In this document: positions 9,752-18,229 of the stretch, in pieces
Position numbering within the stretch: the stretch's first letter is position 1
Layout of the letters: each line of letters opens with the position of its first letter
From: Brevibacillus brevis
GTDB lineage: Bacteria > Bacillota > Bacilli > Brevibacillales > Brevibacillaceae
Direction of reading: 5' to 3'
Length of the DNA stretch: 64,000 bases
NCBI RefSeq assembly: GCF_031583145.1
Contig: NZ_CP134050.1
Coordinates: forward strand, 1,020,001-1,084,000
Notes under the pieces: generated by a model
What the model saw: the letters and a program-made list of their open reading frames with translations, nothing else
Database searches by the model: none
What the model was told of the DNA's origin: nothing
Position numbers and translations under genes: made by a program

Positions 9752-10729
9752 ATGGGCTCACTTTGGGCAATGTTGAAAAAGGGCAACACGTCTTCGGCTA
9801 CGGCCGCATTGGGAAACGCAGGGCTCGCGATCGTGAAGGGTCTGGCTGCGGCGTACAGCGGCAGCGGCGCTATGTTTGCTTCTGCCATGCACTCGGTCGC
9901 AGACGCGGTAAACCAGGGCTTCGTCTTTTTAGGCAGCGTTCTCGCTGAAAAAGAGCCGACGCGAAGGTTCCCGACAGGATTTGGCCGCGTCATCAACCTC
10001 TTTTGCATGATCGCCGTGATCGTCGTCACCGTGATGGCGTACGAGACGATCAGGGAAGGTCTGCACCTGATCAAGGAGCCAGCTCATTCCAGCCATTTCT
10101 GGGTCAACTTCATCATTCTGTTCCTCGCGATTGCGGTGGACGGGTACGTACTGGTGAAAGCCATGAAGGAAATCGTCCACGAGACCCGCGCCGAGGCGAC
10201 TGGCTGGGGCATTATCCCGGCTGCCTTTCGCAATGTAGGGCGCGCCGCACCGCCCACACGCCTCGTCTTCTACGAGGATATCGTCGCGACGACAGGAGCG
10301 CTTCTGGCGTTGATCGCCGTGACAGTGACCCAATTCACGACGTTTGCCCTGCTGGACGGAATCGCGACCGTGATGATCGGCGTGCTGATGATCGGAGTGG
10401 CCTTCAAGGTCGGCTACGACAACATGGTCGGGTTGATCGGAGTCGCTGCGCCCAAAGAGGTGGAGGAGCGCGTCGTTCGGAGCATTTTTGCCGATCCCGA
10501 TGTGACGGATATCAACCGGCTTCGGATCGTACAGGAAGGGCGCTTCTACCATGTCGAGTGCTACGTGGAGCTGCGTCCGGGCTTGACGCTGGCCGTAGCG
10601 GACGACATCAAATACCGGATTCGCGACAGTGTGCTCACCGATCCGGACATCAGCGATGTGACGATGGGGATCCTCGAGGACAACGGCGTCTCGGATTGGG
10701 AAGCGAGAAATGTGGTAGAAGGTACGTAA
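9752..10729 (+). CDS. Cation diffusion facilitator (CDF) transporter
   Basis: 325 residues. The first half is a CDF transmembrane domain with the signature SAMHSVADAVNQGFVFLG (metal-site HxxxD in TM2) and a fourth-fifth TM pair containing YEDIVATTGALLALIAV. The last ~80 residues form the cytosolic ferredoxin-like domain (ICNRLRIVQEGR-type strand, CYVELRPGLTLA). These proteins export divalent metals such as Zn, Fe, Mn or Co by proton antiport; the sequence here does not settle the metal. GAGGAGG precedes the ATG by about 12 nt. It converges with the CNNM gene on a shared terminator. Confidence 0.87.
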   Translation: MGSLWAMLKKGNTSSATAALGNAGLAIVKGLAAAYSGSGAMFASAMHSVADAVNQGFVFLGSVLAEKEPTRRFPTGFGRVINLFCMIAVIVVTVMAYETIREGLHLIKEPAHSSHFWVNFIILFLAIAVDGYVLVKAMKEIVHETRAEATGWGIIPAAFRNVGRAAPPTRLVFYEDIVATTGALLALIAVTVTQFTTFALLDGIATVMIGVLMIGVAFKVGYDNMVGLIGVAAPKEVEERVVRSIFADPDVTDINRLRIVQEGRFYHVECYVELRPGLTLAVADDIKYRIRDSVLTDPDISDVTMGILEDNGVSDWEARNVVEGT

Positions 10730-10740
10730 ATAAACGCAAA

Positions 10741-10780
10741 AACGCCCCGTTCCATGCCATCTTGACTGGAACGGGGCGTT
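10741..10780. terminator. Bidirectional terminator between convergent genes
   Basis: A perfect 14-bp repeat AACGCCCCGTTCCA with its complement around a 12-nt loop, between the CDF and CNNM genes; A-rich on the left and T-rich partially on the right. Confidence 0.8.
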
Positions 10781-10804
10781 GCCGTTTGGACGTGATCAGG
10801 GTGA

Positions 10805-12157
10805 TCAGGAAACGGTTTGCAACTCTTCGGAAGCTTCGGCCTCTTTCGGCGGCAATTCCGTGATCAGGACGCGCGTCACGCGGTGATTATCCATTTGTTT
10901 GACGGTAAACAGGTGATTCTCCCACTCGACGGAAGCGCCGACGGCAATATCCTCTTCCAGCTGGCTGTAGAGCCAGCCGCCGATCGTATCCACATCCTCG
11001 GATTCCAGCTCGAACGGGATATGGTCGTTCAGATCCGCGAGGGTGAGCATACCCGAGACGGAAAGGCCGTTTTCCACTTTCTCGATTTCCGGATGTTCCT
11101 CGTCGAATTCGTCCTGAATGTCGCCGACGATTTCCTCCAGGATGTCTTCCATCGTCACCAGACCGGCAGTGCCGCCGTATTCGTCGATGACGATCGCCAT
11201 CTGCGAGCGCTTTTTCTGCATCAACCGCAGGACCGTGCTGATCTCCATCGTCTCCGGCACCGTCAGTACCGGGCGGAGCAGCTGGCCGAGATCGGCGTAT
11301 CCGTCCTGCAGGGCGGACAGGTAGAAATCGGTGGCGTGGACGAAGCCGATGATGTTGTCCTTGTCGTCATCCGCTACAGGGAAACGGGTGTGGCGCTGCG
11401 AGCGGATGATCTCCAGGTTTTCTTCAAACGTATTCGAGGTATATAAGCAAACCATGTCGATACGGGGGATCATCGTCTCCCGCGCCAAGGTTTCGGAAAA
11501 ATCAAAAACGTGTTCCACCAGCGCCAATTCCGTTTGGTCGATATGGCCGCTTTGGTGGCTTTGGTTCACCAGAATGCGAATCTCTTCTTCCGTATGCGCG
11601 GCTTCGTGTTCGGAGACGGGCTCCAATCCCGCTCGTTTCAGAAGCGCGTTGGCAGTTCCGTTCAAAAACCAGATTGCCGGATAGAACAATTTATAGAAGA
11701 ACATTAATGGCGCAGCAACCCACAGCGAAGTCGCTTCCGCTTTCTGAATAGCCAGTGATTTCGGAGCCAGCTCACCCAGCACAATGTGGAGGAACGTGAT
11801 GATCGCAAAGGCTACGGAAACCGAGATGGCAGTGATCACATAATCAGGAAGTCCTGACGAGCCCAAGAGCGGTTCTACGATCATGTGGGCGATTGCGGGT
11901 TCCCCGACCCACCCCAAACCAAGTGAAGACAGCGTAATCCCTACCTGACAAGCAGACATGTAGCCATCCAGCTTTTGGGTTACTTTTTGGGCAAAGGCAG
12001 CACGCTTGTTTCCTTCGTTGACCATCTGCATCAGCCTAGTTTGCCGTACTTTGACGAGAGCAAACTCCGCGGCTACGAAAAAGCCGTTCAGAAAGACAAG
12101 AAACAGGACAAGCAGCAGGTTGAGCACTATCGGAACGCTATCCAAGTAAATAGTCAT
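10805..12157 (-). CDS. CNNM/CorC-family transporter (hemolysin-like, DUF21-CBS-CorC)
   Basis: 450 residues: N-terminal DUF21 membrane domain with ~3-4 TM helices ([30 protein letters not shown]), a CBS pair (~200-340; [45 protein letters not shown]) and the C-terminal CorC_HlyC domain (~355-435). Bacillus relatives (YhdP, YhdT, YqhB family) are linked to magnesium homeostasis or efflux. The ATG is only one nt from an AGAGAGG site, so the true start may be the nearby TTG at residue 5. A sigma-A promoter with an inverted repeat lies ~90 nt upstream. Confidence 0.87.
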   Translation of the reverse strand: MTIYLDSVPIVLNLLLVLFLVFLNGFFVAAEFALVKVRQTRLMQMVNEGNKRAAFAQKVTQKLDGYMSACQVGITLSSLGLGWVGEPAIAHMIVEPLLGSSGLPDYVITAISVSVAFAIITFLHIVLGELAPKSLAIQKAEATSLWVAAPLMFFYKLFYPAIWFLNGTANALLKRAGLEPVSEHEAAHTEEEIRILVNQSHQSGHIDQTELALVEHVFDFSETLARETMIPRIDMVCLYTSNTFEENLEIIRSQRHTRFPVADDDKDNIIGFVHATDFYLSALQDGYADLGQLLRPVLTVPETMEISTVLRLMQKKRSQMAIVIDEYGGTAGLVTMEDILEEIVGDIQDEFDEEHPEIEKVENGLSVSGMLTLADLNDHIPFELESEDVDTIGGWLYSQLEEDIAVGASVEWENHLFTVKQMDNHRVTRVLITELPPKEAEASEELQTVS

Positions 12158-12234
12158 CCTCTCTGGAATTTTTTACGTGTTGGCACTTTCATTCCTCGCT
12201 GCCCATATACGGGAAACGATGGACATTTTCAGAT

Positions 12235-12278
12235 GAAAGTACACTTTCTATTTTACAGGGTTTGTAAGGGGCCGACAA
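12235..12278 (-). promoter_or_regulatory. Promoter and operator-like repeat of the CNNM gene
   Basis: On the minus strand TTGTCG, 17 nt, TAAAAT (12250-12278). Directly downstream, around the expected start site, lies the inverted repeat GAAAGT-gt-ACTTTC (12235-12248). The position suits a repressor operator; no known box is recognised. Confidence 0.45.
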
Positions 12279-12386
12279 AACCGATATACCCCCGTGTTGG
12301 GCCCTGCGGACCCGTTGCCTCAGAAGAGCGTCGGTCAGATTACCGAATCGCACGTTTTTGCCTTCTTAGAAGGTCATAGATGGTCA

Positions 12387-12414
12387 AACCGCCGCTTGAA
12401 AAAATGAGGCGGTT
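12387..12414 (-). terminator. Weak terminator after the site-2 protease gene
   Basis: AACCGCC ... GGCGGTT with a 14-nt A-rich loop, followed on the minus strand by only TTTG. Between 12158 and 12386 there is no gene; it holds the CNNM leader and promoter and several short GC-rich hairpins I could not match to a riboswitch. Confidence 0.45.
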
Positions 12415-12427
12415 GCCTCCCGCCCAT

Positions 12428-13543
12428 TTAACGGCCCAGCAAATGCTGGCTGTACAAGAAAAAGGCGGACAGGACGGCAGCCAGGGCGAGATATGCCGCC
12501 AGAACCTTCCATTTGGTGGACGCCGCGGCCACGTAGTAGGTGGTCAGGCGGTGCAGCTGCTCATCCACTTCGGCCAGCCGGTGCCGCGCTGCATGCTCGG
12601 CCTCCTGCAATACGGCCGAAGGCGCAGGTTGAAAGGGGTTGCTGTCCACGAACAGGACAGGCTCCCGCTCCCATTGCTTGAACAAGTCCCACTTCCGGTG
12701 CATGTATACTTTGTCCAGCCGCAGCCGGTCGCGCTTGAACCGCTTTTCGTCCTGCAAGAACGGAACGAGAAAGCCTTTCGGGGGCTCGGCCCGATCGAGG
12801 AAGGCCACTTCTTCACTCAGCTCGACGCGTTTGTTCCATGACGACTCCAGCTGGGGCCACACCGCGACCTCCTGCAGGAAGTCCTGCAATTTGTCTCTTT
12901 CGTACGCCAGCACCTGATGCTGATAACTCTCCCGCAGTCTGCTCCACCAGGTAAGCAGCCCGATGATGAAGATGAAGACCATGAGTGGTCCCGGCGATGC
13001 GAACAGCATGATCCCCAGGCCGACCAGTCCGACGAACCAGATCTTGGTGGACAGGACGGATACGATCCGGCCTCCGTCCAGCGGCGAGATCGGCATCAGG
13101 TTGAACAGGTTGAGCAAGGCGCCGAGATAGATGACCAAAGCCCAAAACGGCTCGTGCGTCCACCAGTAAAGGGGCAGAGCCGGCAAAAAGGCGATCGTTC
13201 CGGCGAGCGGTCCGCCATAGGCGAGGTAGGCTTCGGTCCCGGCGTCCCTCGGGGTGTCCTTCATGGAGATGAAGGCACCGGCGAACGGAATGAAAACAGC
13301 GGGCGATGTGGCGATTCCTTTCTGTTTGGCTGCGATCACATGGCCCATCTCATGGACGAAGATCAAGTAGACGAGGGCGGCAGCGAATTTCCACCCGTAA
13401 AAGGCCGCGTAAGCCCCCAGGCTGATGATCATCGACAGCAGAGTCGTACCGAATTTGGAAAACTTCAGAATGCTAAGCAGCCACTTGAGGTTGGTAAGCA
13501 AAAAGGCACCGATGGCCAAGAGGACCGAACGGCTTTTTTTCAT
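12428..13543 (-). CDS. Site-2 protease family (M50) membrane zinc metalloprotease
   Basis: 371 residues. The zinc motif is HEMGH (His64, Glu65, His68) in a TM helix, and the second metal ligand motif is NLFNLMPISPLDGGR near residue 160, which define M50 peptidases. The C-terminal ~170 residues form a charged cytosolic region ending in a last TM (VLAAYLALAAVLSAFFLY). Substrate unknown; such enzymes cleave within the membrane or act as processing factors. The start at 13543 has GGGAGG 7 nt upstream, better than the in-frame ATG five codons earlier. Confidence 0.87.
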   Translation of the reverse strand: MKKSRSVLLAIGAFLLTNLKWLLSILKFSKFGTTLLSMIISLGAYAAFYGWKFAAALVYLIFVHEMGHVIAAKQKGIATSPAVFIPFAGAFISMKDTPRDAGTEAYLAYGGPLAGTIAFLPALPLYWWTHEPFWALVIYLGALLNLFNLMPISPLDGGRIVSVLSTKIWFVGLVGLGIMLFASPGPLMVFIFIIGLLTWWSRLRESYQHQVLAYERDKLQDFLQEVAVWPQLESSWNKRVELSEEVAFLDRAEPPKGFLVPFLQDEKRFKRDRLRLDKVYMHRKWDLFKQWEREPVLFVDSNPFQPAPSAVLQEAEHAARHRLAEVDEQLHRLTTYYVAAASTKWKVLAAYLALAAVLSAFFLYSQHLLGR

Positions 13544-13613
13544 TATCGTTCCTCCCATACGACATGGCAGTCATCAATCTATACGAATATCCCTTCGATA
13601 AGTTTCGAATTGG

Positions 13614-13913
13614 TCAATCTTCCAGACGCGGGTTGGAATAGAAAAAGCCGTATTCTCCATAGGCGGCTTCATAGCGAAGATGTCCGCCGTCAAAGTACCA
13701 GAAGTCGGTCGGACGAACGACGAAGCGAAGCCCTTCCACTTCAAAAACCGCATCGTCGCGCATCACTTCATCTTTTTCAATCGCATAAAACAAGCCCCCT
13801 GTGCCAGGGCCGCTCGTCCGGACGTACAAGCGCAGGATGTCGCCTGGCTCGAAACCGGCGTAGCGCATGTAGGCCTGAGCAAAAGCGGGCTCGATTTTTA
13901 GTGTGATTCCCAT
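13614..13913 (-). CDS. HesB/YneR-like small protein
   Basis: A 99-residue protein of the HesB-like (IscA fold) group similar to Bacillus YneR: MGITLKIEPAF, YAGFEPGDILRLYVR, then GGLFYAIEKDE and the C-terminal HLRYEAAYGEYGFFY. The conserved cysteines of true A-type Fe-S carriers are absent, so an iron-sulphur carrier role is doubtful; the family is uncharacterised. GAGGAGA precedes the ATG by 7 nt. It stands alone. Confidence 0.75.
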   Translation of the reverse strand: MGITLKIEPAFAQAYMRYAGFEPGDILRLYVRTSGPGTGGLFYAIEKDEVMRDDAVFEVEGLRFVVRPTDFWYFDGGHLRYEAAYGEYGFFYSNPRLED

Positions 13914-13962
13914 AGGTAAATCTCCTCTCGTCTCATTACCGCCATTTTACCACAAATGGAAA

Positions 13963-13998
13963 CAGCCCATCCGGCAGTCCAGCAGGCCGAATGGGCTG
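13963..13998 (-). terminator. Terminator after the DUF3905 gene
   Basis: CAGCCCAT-cc-GGC ... GCC-ga-ATGGGCTG hairpin 17 nt past the stop, followed on the minus strand by TTTCCATTTG. Confidence 0.55.
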
Positions 13999-14014
13999 TA
14001 ATGGCTGGAGAGAG

Positions 14015-14374
14015 TCAGTCTTTGCTCTTGCTGACGTCGAGAGTGGGATGCATGAAGCGTGCCCCGTCGTATCCCTCTTGGTTGTCCTCCAGCAGTTCTC
14101 TATTTTCAACCGTATTCCAGCCGATGTCATTGGTTGGGTGTACCCACTGATCCCCCGACATGATGGAAGGATCGGTCTCGGTGCTCCAGCTGTTGATGGG
14201 GGAATCCCCGGAATTGTACAGACTGTCTCCGATGACGACGCCAAATTCGTTGACGAACGGCTTCTGGATGGAGCGCGAGGAGTTTTTGAAATCAGGCGCG
14301 CTGATTTGATGCGGCAGCGTTCCGTCGATTGCGATATTCTCCAATTCCTTTTTTTTCTGTTTGTCGTTGTCCAT
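14015..14374 (-). CDS. DUF3905-like small protein
   Basis: 119 residues, hydrophilic, no TM or signal peptide. The blocks FVNEFGVVIGDSLYNSGDSP, ETDPSIMSGDQWVHPTNDIG and ENRELLEDNQ are those I associate with the DUF3905 family of spore-forming Bacillota. Function unknown. AAGGAGG precedes the ATG by about 8 nt. It lies divergent from the glycosyltransferase gene. Confidence 0.65.
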   Translation of the reverse strand: MDNDKQKKKELENIAIDGTLPHQISAPDFKNSSRSIQKPFVNEFGVVIGDSLYNSGDSPINSWSTETDPSIMSGDQWVHPTNDIGWNTVENRELLEDNQEGYDGARFMHPTLDVSKSKD

Positions 14375-14498
14375 CAGTTGGACCTCCTTTGTAGGAAGGC
14401 TTCTTACTTAAGATGCGTCAAGTGGCATTCGCTTATACCTTTGCGCCCAGCCCACCTGCAGCCTTTTGGCATACACTATAAAAAGGGGGAGAGATCCG

Positions 14499-15335
14499 AT
14501 GCTTGCCAGTGTCGTCATTCCGGTCAGAGACGCAGCCGATCAGCTCCTGTACACGTTGTTTAGCCTGAATCTTCAGCTCGCCTCGTTCGAGGATTTCGAG
14601 GTGATCGTGCTGGACAATGCTTCCAGCGACGGAATCGGAGAGAGGCTGGAGCGATTTTCGGCCCACTATCCGCTGCAGGTCATCCGGTTTCGCAAACGCG
14701 TGCCGTTTCACCGCCTGCTCGGAACAGGGCTGGCGCAAGCCGGAGGAGAGCTGATCGTACTGCTTTCCTGCAACATGATCGTGCCGCGGGAATTCATCGG
14801 CGTCCATCAGCAGGCCCACGAGCATACGAAGGATCTGGTACTGCTCGGGCTGGGAACGAGGCGCATCTACTCCGTCTACGACCCCGCTTTCAGTCCCATC
14901 CAACAGCTGGAGTGCAGGGAATGGCTGGAGCAATATCCGCATATCAAGCGGCCGCACACGCACCATCAGACAGTCCCGCTGCTCGAGGAGGGCCAGATCG
15001 TCAGCGGATTGCCATTCCGGATCGGTATGCCATGCCCGGAGGCTGAAAAGCGCATGGCCATCCGGCAAAAATACGGCCCAAGGCTGGAGGGCCACCGCGC
15101 TCCATGGACGCTGTTTACTACCCAGCACGTATCGCTGCCGAGAGACACCCTTGTCGGGATCGGCGGATGGAGGCAATTGCCTCGGCTGGAAATGGAGCGG
15201 GATATGGGAAAAAGACTGTGGAGGAAAGGCTGCCGCTTCCAGTTTGCCGACAAGCTCACGCTGATCAAGCAGGAGAGGTCGATACGGAAGAGCAGACAGC
15301 AAAACCTTCTGAGAAAAAACCGCCGAGTCCAGTAG
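14499..15335 (+). CDS. Family 2 glycosyltransferase-like protein
   Basis: 278 residues beginning with the GT-A fold (LASVVIPVRDAADQLLYTLF), nucleotide-binding region EVIVLDNASSDG, and a mid-region LIVLLSCNMIVPREF that corresponds to the DXD position but reads SCN, so metal binding may be altered. The C-terminal part carries RDTLVGIGGW and MERDMGKRLWRKGC, typical of GT2 acceptor domains. Sugar and acceptor unknown. The start at 14499 has GGGGGAGAG upstream. A strong terminator follows immediately. Confidence 0.75.
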   Translation: MLASVVIPVRDAADQLLYTLFSLNLQLASFEDFEVIVLDNASSDGIGERLERFSAHYPLQVIRFRKRVPFHRLLGTGLAQAGGELIVLLSCNMIVPREFIGVHQQAHEHTKDLVLLGLGTRRIYSVYDPAFSPIQQLECREWLEQYPHIKRPHTHHQTVPLLEEGQIVSGLPFRIGMPCPEAEKRMAIRQKYGPRLEGHRAPWTLFTTQHVSLPRDTLVGIGGWRQLPRLEMERDMGKRLWRKGCRFQFADKLTLIKQERSIRKSRQQNLLRKNRRVQ

Positions 15336-15348
15336 GATCGGCGGTTTT
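15316..15348 (+). terminator. Terminator overlapping the glycosyltransferase 3' end
   Basis: AAAACCGCCGA and TCGGCGGTTTT, perfect 11-bp arms with an 11-nt loop; the left arm lies within the last codons of the gene. The A/T-rich flanks let it serve sspK on the other strand too. Confidence 0.8.
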
Positions 15349-15365
15349 AAGCTGTTCCGAGCGGG

Positions 15366-15497
15366 TCAACGGTTTTCTTTTAGACGCTCTTGTGGTTCAC
15401 TATTAATGGAGCCGTCAGATCGGACAGCTTCGGATTGGGCTTTTGGCCCGCGAATTTCGGCGGTCTTGCCGAAGTCTTTCGCTTTGTTTCGCACCAT
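15366..15497 (-). CDS. sspK: Small acid-soluble spore protein K (SspK-like)
   Basis: 43 residues. The N-terminus MVRNKAK and the C-terminal RSDGSINSEPQER match the SspK minor SASP family (RADGSIN-PQERM in Bacillus). Minor SASPs accumulate in the forespore late in sporulation under sigma-G. The ATG at 15497 is preceded by AAGGAGG. Shorter than Bacillus SspK by about 7 residues. This supports a spore-forming host. Confidence 0.8.
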   Translation of the reverse strand: MVRNKAKDFGKTAEIRGPKAQSEAVRSDGSINSEPQERLKENR

Positions 15498-15594
15498 GCT
15501 GCTCCCTCCTCCTTCCTGTCGGATCACAGATAGTATGACCCGCAGGGAAGCATTGAATGAGGGCATTATCGTATAGAAAAGGGGTTGGAATCCG

Positions 15595-15870
15595 ATGGCA
15601 AAAAAACAGCAACGCAAGCAGCAGAGATCTTCGCATGAGACGCAAACGGCGGCAGAAACCAAAAATGGACTGAACCTGAAAGAAATGCTGAATGCCGATG
15701 CGCTTGGAAAGCTGAAGCAATTGGAAAAAGAGATGAAGGCGGAAAGCGAGCGGCAGGCACAGGAGGCAGCCGAGAGAAAACGGCGCGAGCAGGAAGAGCG
15801 GGAAAAGAACAAGAGCTTTGCCGAGCTGCTCGACGAATACGACAAAAAAGGCAAAGGGAAGTATAGCTGA
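15595..15870 (+). CDS. YqkE-like charged coiled-coil protein (DUF3886)
   Basis: 91 residues, very rich in Lys, Glu, Gln and Arg. The centre (LNLKEMLNADALGKLKQ) and the end (EREKNKSFAELLDEYDKKGK) fit the DUF3886/YqkE family of Bacillota; the middle is a predicted helix or coiled coil. Function unknown. It overlaps the next small gene by ATGA, so the two are co-translated. Confidence 0.7.
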   Translation: MAKKQQRKQQRSSHETQTAAETKNGLNLKEMLNADALGKLKQLEKEMKAESERQAQEAAERKRREQEEREKNKSFAELLDEYDKKGKGKYS

Positions 15871-16019
15871 TGGGTGAGGAACGGCAGAAGGGTCGGCCGG
15901 ACACGTCGAAAAACGGCATGATGAAAAAGCGCGAGCTCGCCTTGAAAGACGAGTCGATCAGGCAAAGGGGACGAGCTGTCCTCAGCCGGCTGGGAAAAAA
16001 GGATGTGCCAAAGGAGTGA
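15870..16019 (+). CDS. Small basic protein of unknown function
   Basis: 49 residues (MGEERQKGRPDTSKNG... ending LGKKDVPKE), strongly basic and hydrophilic. The start is the ATG of an ATGA overlap with the DUF3886 gene, which is the main evidence that it is real. No family recognised. In size and composition it resembles minor spore or nucleic-acid-binding proteins, but that is only a resemblance. Confidence 0.55.
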   Translation: MGEERQKGRPDTSKNGMMKKRELALKDESIRQRGRAVLSRLGKKDVPKE

Positions 16020-16069
16020 TTTTTTTTCCCTCCTTCCCATATAGCTAGGAGAGGGAAAGGAGGGAGATC

Positions 16070-16246
16070 ATGGGGACAATCTTGCTCCTGATCAGTCTCC
16101 TCTGTGTGGCCGTGGGCACCTGGAAGCTGATCGGCATCTACAAAACCGGCAAAGCGGACAATAAACCGCTTTGGTGGACGGTAGCGGCTGCAGGAATTGC
16201 GCTGTTCTTTCTTTTGAAACTGATGACGGATACGTTTCCGACATAA
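16070..16246 (+). CDS. Small two-helix membrane protein
   Basis: 58 residues with two predicted TM helices (GTILLLISLLCVAVGTWKLI and WWTVAAAGIALFFLLKLM) joined by a short charged loop KTGKADNK. AAAGGAGGG precedes the ATG by 7 nt, a strong site for so short a frame. It ends exactly at a terminator. No family recognised. Confidence 0.65.
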   Translation: MGTILLLISLLCVAVGTWKLIGIYKTGKADNKPLWWTVAAAGIALFFLLKLMTDTFPT

Positions 16247-16287
16247 ACATGCACCTGCAAGCGGATAGCCGGCAGGTGCATGTTTTT
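16247..16287. terminator. Bidirectional terminator
   Basis: AACATGCACCTGC and GCAGGTGCATGTT, 13-bp arms with a 12-nt loop and T-run on the right, between the small membrane protein and the ABC permease gene. Confidence 0.85.
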
Positions 16288-16292
16288 GCGTT

Positions 16293-17483
16293 CTATTCGT
16301 AACGCAGCGCCTCGATCGGATCGAGCTTGGCGGCTTTGTTCGCCGGATAGAGGCCGAAGAAGATGCCAATCGCGCTGGAGAAGGCAAAGGCGATGATCAC
16401 GCTGTTCCAGGAGAGGAGCGGCGGCAAGTTCGCAAAGTGCGAGATGAGCGCGGCGATCCCCAGTCCGAGCAGGACGCCGATCAGACCGCCGATCAGGCAA
16501 ACGATGACCGATTCGATCAGAAACTGGATCAGGATGTCGTGTCTTCGCGCGCCCAATGCCTTGCGTATCCCGATTTCCCGAGTCCGCTCGGTGACGGAGA
16601 CGAGCATGATGTTCATGACGCCCACGCCGCCGACGACGAGCGAGATGCCCGCGATGACGCTGAAAATCATCGTCAGGGTACCCGTCAGCTGGTTGAATTG
16701 ATCCATGTTGTCCTGCATGCTGTTGGCCCGGTAGTGGTCCTGCTTTTGGTGCTTGCGTGCCAGATACTGCGTCGTCTGCTGCATGGCCGGCTTGATGGAC
16801 TCCTTGTCCTTCGCCTTGCCCATAAACATTTGCACAGCCGGCTCTTCCATCAGGCTCAGCTGATAGCGAATGGGCGTAAAAGCGCCGAAGGACTGCGCGC
16901 CCATGTCAAACTTGAACTTTTCTTCCGTATACGTCCCGATGACCACCAGGGAGTTGTTCCCCCAGCGGACGCGCTGACCGATCGGGTTCATTTGCCCGAA
17001 CAGCTTTTCGCCCAGCGCCTCTTCAAGCACGATGACGGCACGCTGTTCCTTGTCGTCCGTTTCATTGAAAAAGCGCCCTTTGGCCAGCTTGATCGTCTTC
17101 TGCATGGCGAAGTAGTCGGAGGTGGTGGCCGTCAGATTGACCCGTTCTTCCTTTTTGGGGCCCTTCATGACATCCGTGATGTAATTGTAAGGCACGATGT
17201 AATCGATGGCCGGGCTGATTTTGCCGAGCACCTCTGCATCTTCGACCGTCAGATCGTCCGGGTAGTACTCCTCCTTGCTCTCCCAGTTGGTATAGACGTT
17301 GAAGGTGAATTGTCCGAACTTCTCCATTTCCTGGTTGATCGCCTTCTGGCCGCCTTCCCCGAGAGTGGTTACGGCAATCACCGAGGTGATCCCGATGATG
17401 ATGCCCAGCATCGTCAGGCCGGAGCGCATCTTGTTCGCCCAGATGCCTTCGATCGCAGTGGTAAAGCTCTCCAGTAAGTTCAC
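16293..17483 (-). CDS. MacB-type ABC transporter permease
   Basis: 396 residues, FtsX/MacB architecture: N-terminal TM (MRSGLTMLGIIIGITSVIAV), a large extracytoplasmic MacB_PCD domain (~45-265), then three C-terminal TM helices with VGGVGVMNIMLVSVTERTRE and the final GLYPANKAAKLDPIEALRYE. With the ATPase and the membrane-fusion protein it forms a MacAB-like tripartite exporter adapted to a Gram-positive envelope. It overlaps the ATPase gene by 4 nt and is the last gene of the operon. Substrate unknown (peptides, lipids or antibiotics in relatives). Confidence 0.9.
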   Translation of the reverse strand: MNLLESFTTAIEGIWANKMRSGLTMLGIIIGITSVIAVTTLGEGGQKAINQEMEKFGQFTFNVYTNWESKEEYYPDDLTVEDAEVLGKISPAIDYIVPYNYITDVMKGPKKEERVNLTATTSDYFAMQKTIKLAKGRFFNETDDKEQRAVIVLEEALGEKLFGQMNPIGQRVRWGNNSLVVIGTYTEEKFKFDMGAQSFGAFTPIRYQLSLMEEPAVQMFMGKAKDKESIKPAMQQTTQYLARKHQKQDHYRANSMQDNMDQFNQLTGTLTMIFSVIAGISLVVGGVGVMNIMLVSVTERTREIGIRKALGARRHDILIQFLIESVIVCLIGGLIGVLLGLGIAALISHFANLPPLLSWNSVIIAFAFSSAIGIFFGLYPANKAAKLDPIEALRYE

Positions 17484-18199
17484 GTCACGATCACCTCGGC
17501 TGAGGAAGTGGCGAACAGCCGGTCCTCTACGGGTTCGTCACGGATGATGACGCCGTCTTTAAAGGTGACGATCCGTTGGGCGTGCTGGGCGATGTCCAGT
17601 TCGTGCGTGACCAGGATGATCGTGACCCCTTGCCCGTGCAATTCTTGAAACATCGCCATGATTTCCGTGCCGGACCGGCTGTCGAGGTTTCCGGTCGGTT
17701 CGTCGGCCAGCAGGATGGCTGGTCGGTTCACCAGTGCTCGGGCGATGGCGACCCGCTGCTTCTGGCCGCCGGAGAGCTGTGTCGGCTTGTGGTGCATGCG
17801 CTCCGCCAGACCGACCCGCTTCAGCGCCTCTACCGCCCTGCTCCGGCGCTCCGTCCGGCTGAGGCCGGCATACATCATCGGCAGCTCCACGTTGTGCAGG
17901 GAAGTGGAGCGCGCCAGCAAATTGAAGGACTGGAAGACAAAGCCTATCTTTTGGTTGCGCACATGCGCCAGCTGCTTGTCCTTCAGACTGCTGATTTCGA
18001 TGCCGTCCAGCGTATACGTGCCGCTGTCGGGACGGTCAAGGCAGCCGAGCATGTTCATGAAAGTCGACTTTCCCGAGCCGGATGGCCCCATGATCGCGAC
18101 AAACTCTCCTTGTTCCACCAGCAAGGAGACGCCTTTTAGGATCGGCAGCGTCGAATCTCCCGTCTTGTATGATTTCGTCAAGCCTTCCACGTGCAGCAT
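17480..18199 (-). CDS. MacB/LolD-type ABC transporter ATPase
   Basis: 239 residues with Walker [11 protein letters not shown]-loop FVFQSFNLL, signature [15 protein letters not shown], Walker [13 protein letters not shown] and H-loop LVTHE. The NLD after Walker B marks the LolD/MacB group of mechanotransmission ATPases. Second gene of the operon adaptor-ATPase-permease, overlapping the permease by 4 nt. Confidence 0.93.
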   Translation of the reverse strand: MLHVEGLTKSYKTGDSTLPILKGVSLLVEQGEFVAIMGPSGSGKSTFMNMLGCLDRPDSGTYTLDGIEISSLKDKQLAHVRNQKIGFVFQSFNLLARSTSLHNVELPMMYAGLSRTERRSRAVEALKRVGLAERMHHKPTQLSGGQKQRVAIARALVNRPAILLADEPTGNLDSRSGTEIMAMFQELHGQGVTIILVTHELDIAQHAQRIVTFKDGVIIRDEPVEDRLFATSSAEVIVT

Positions 18200-18229
18200 G
18201 GTAGGAGACCTCCTTTTCTTGCAAAGTGG

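Noticed and set aside
12158-12386. M-box, Mn (yybP-ykoY) or other riboswitch before the CNNM gene
   Set aside because: None of the conserved aptamer blocks is present; only short GC-rich hairpins are seen.
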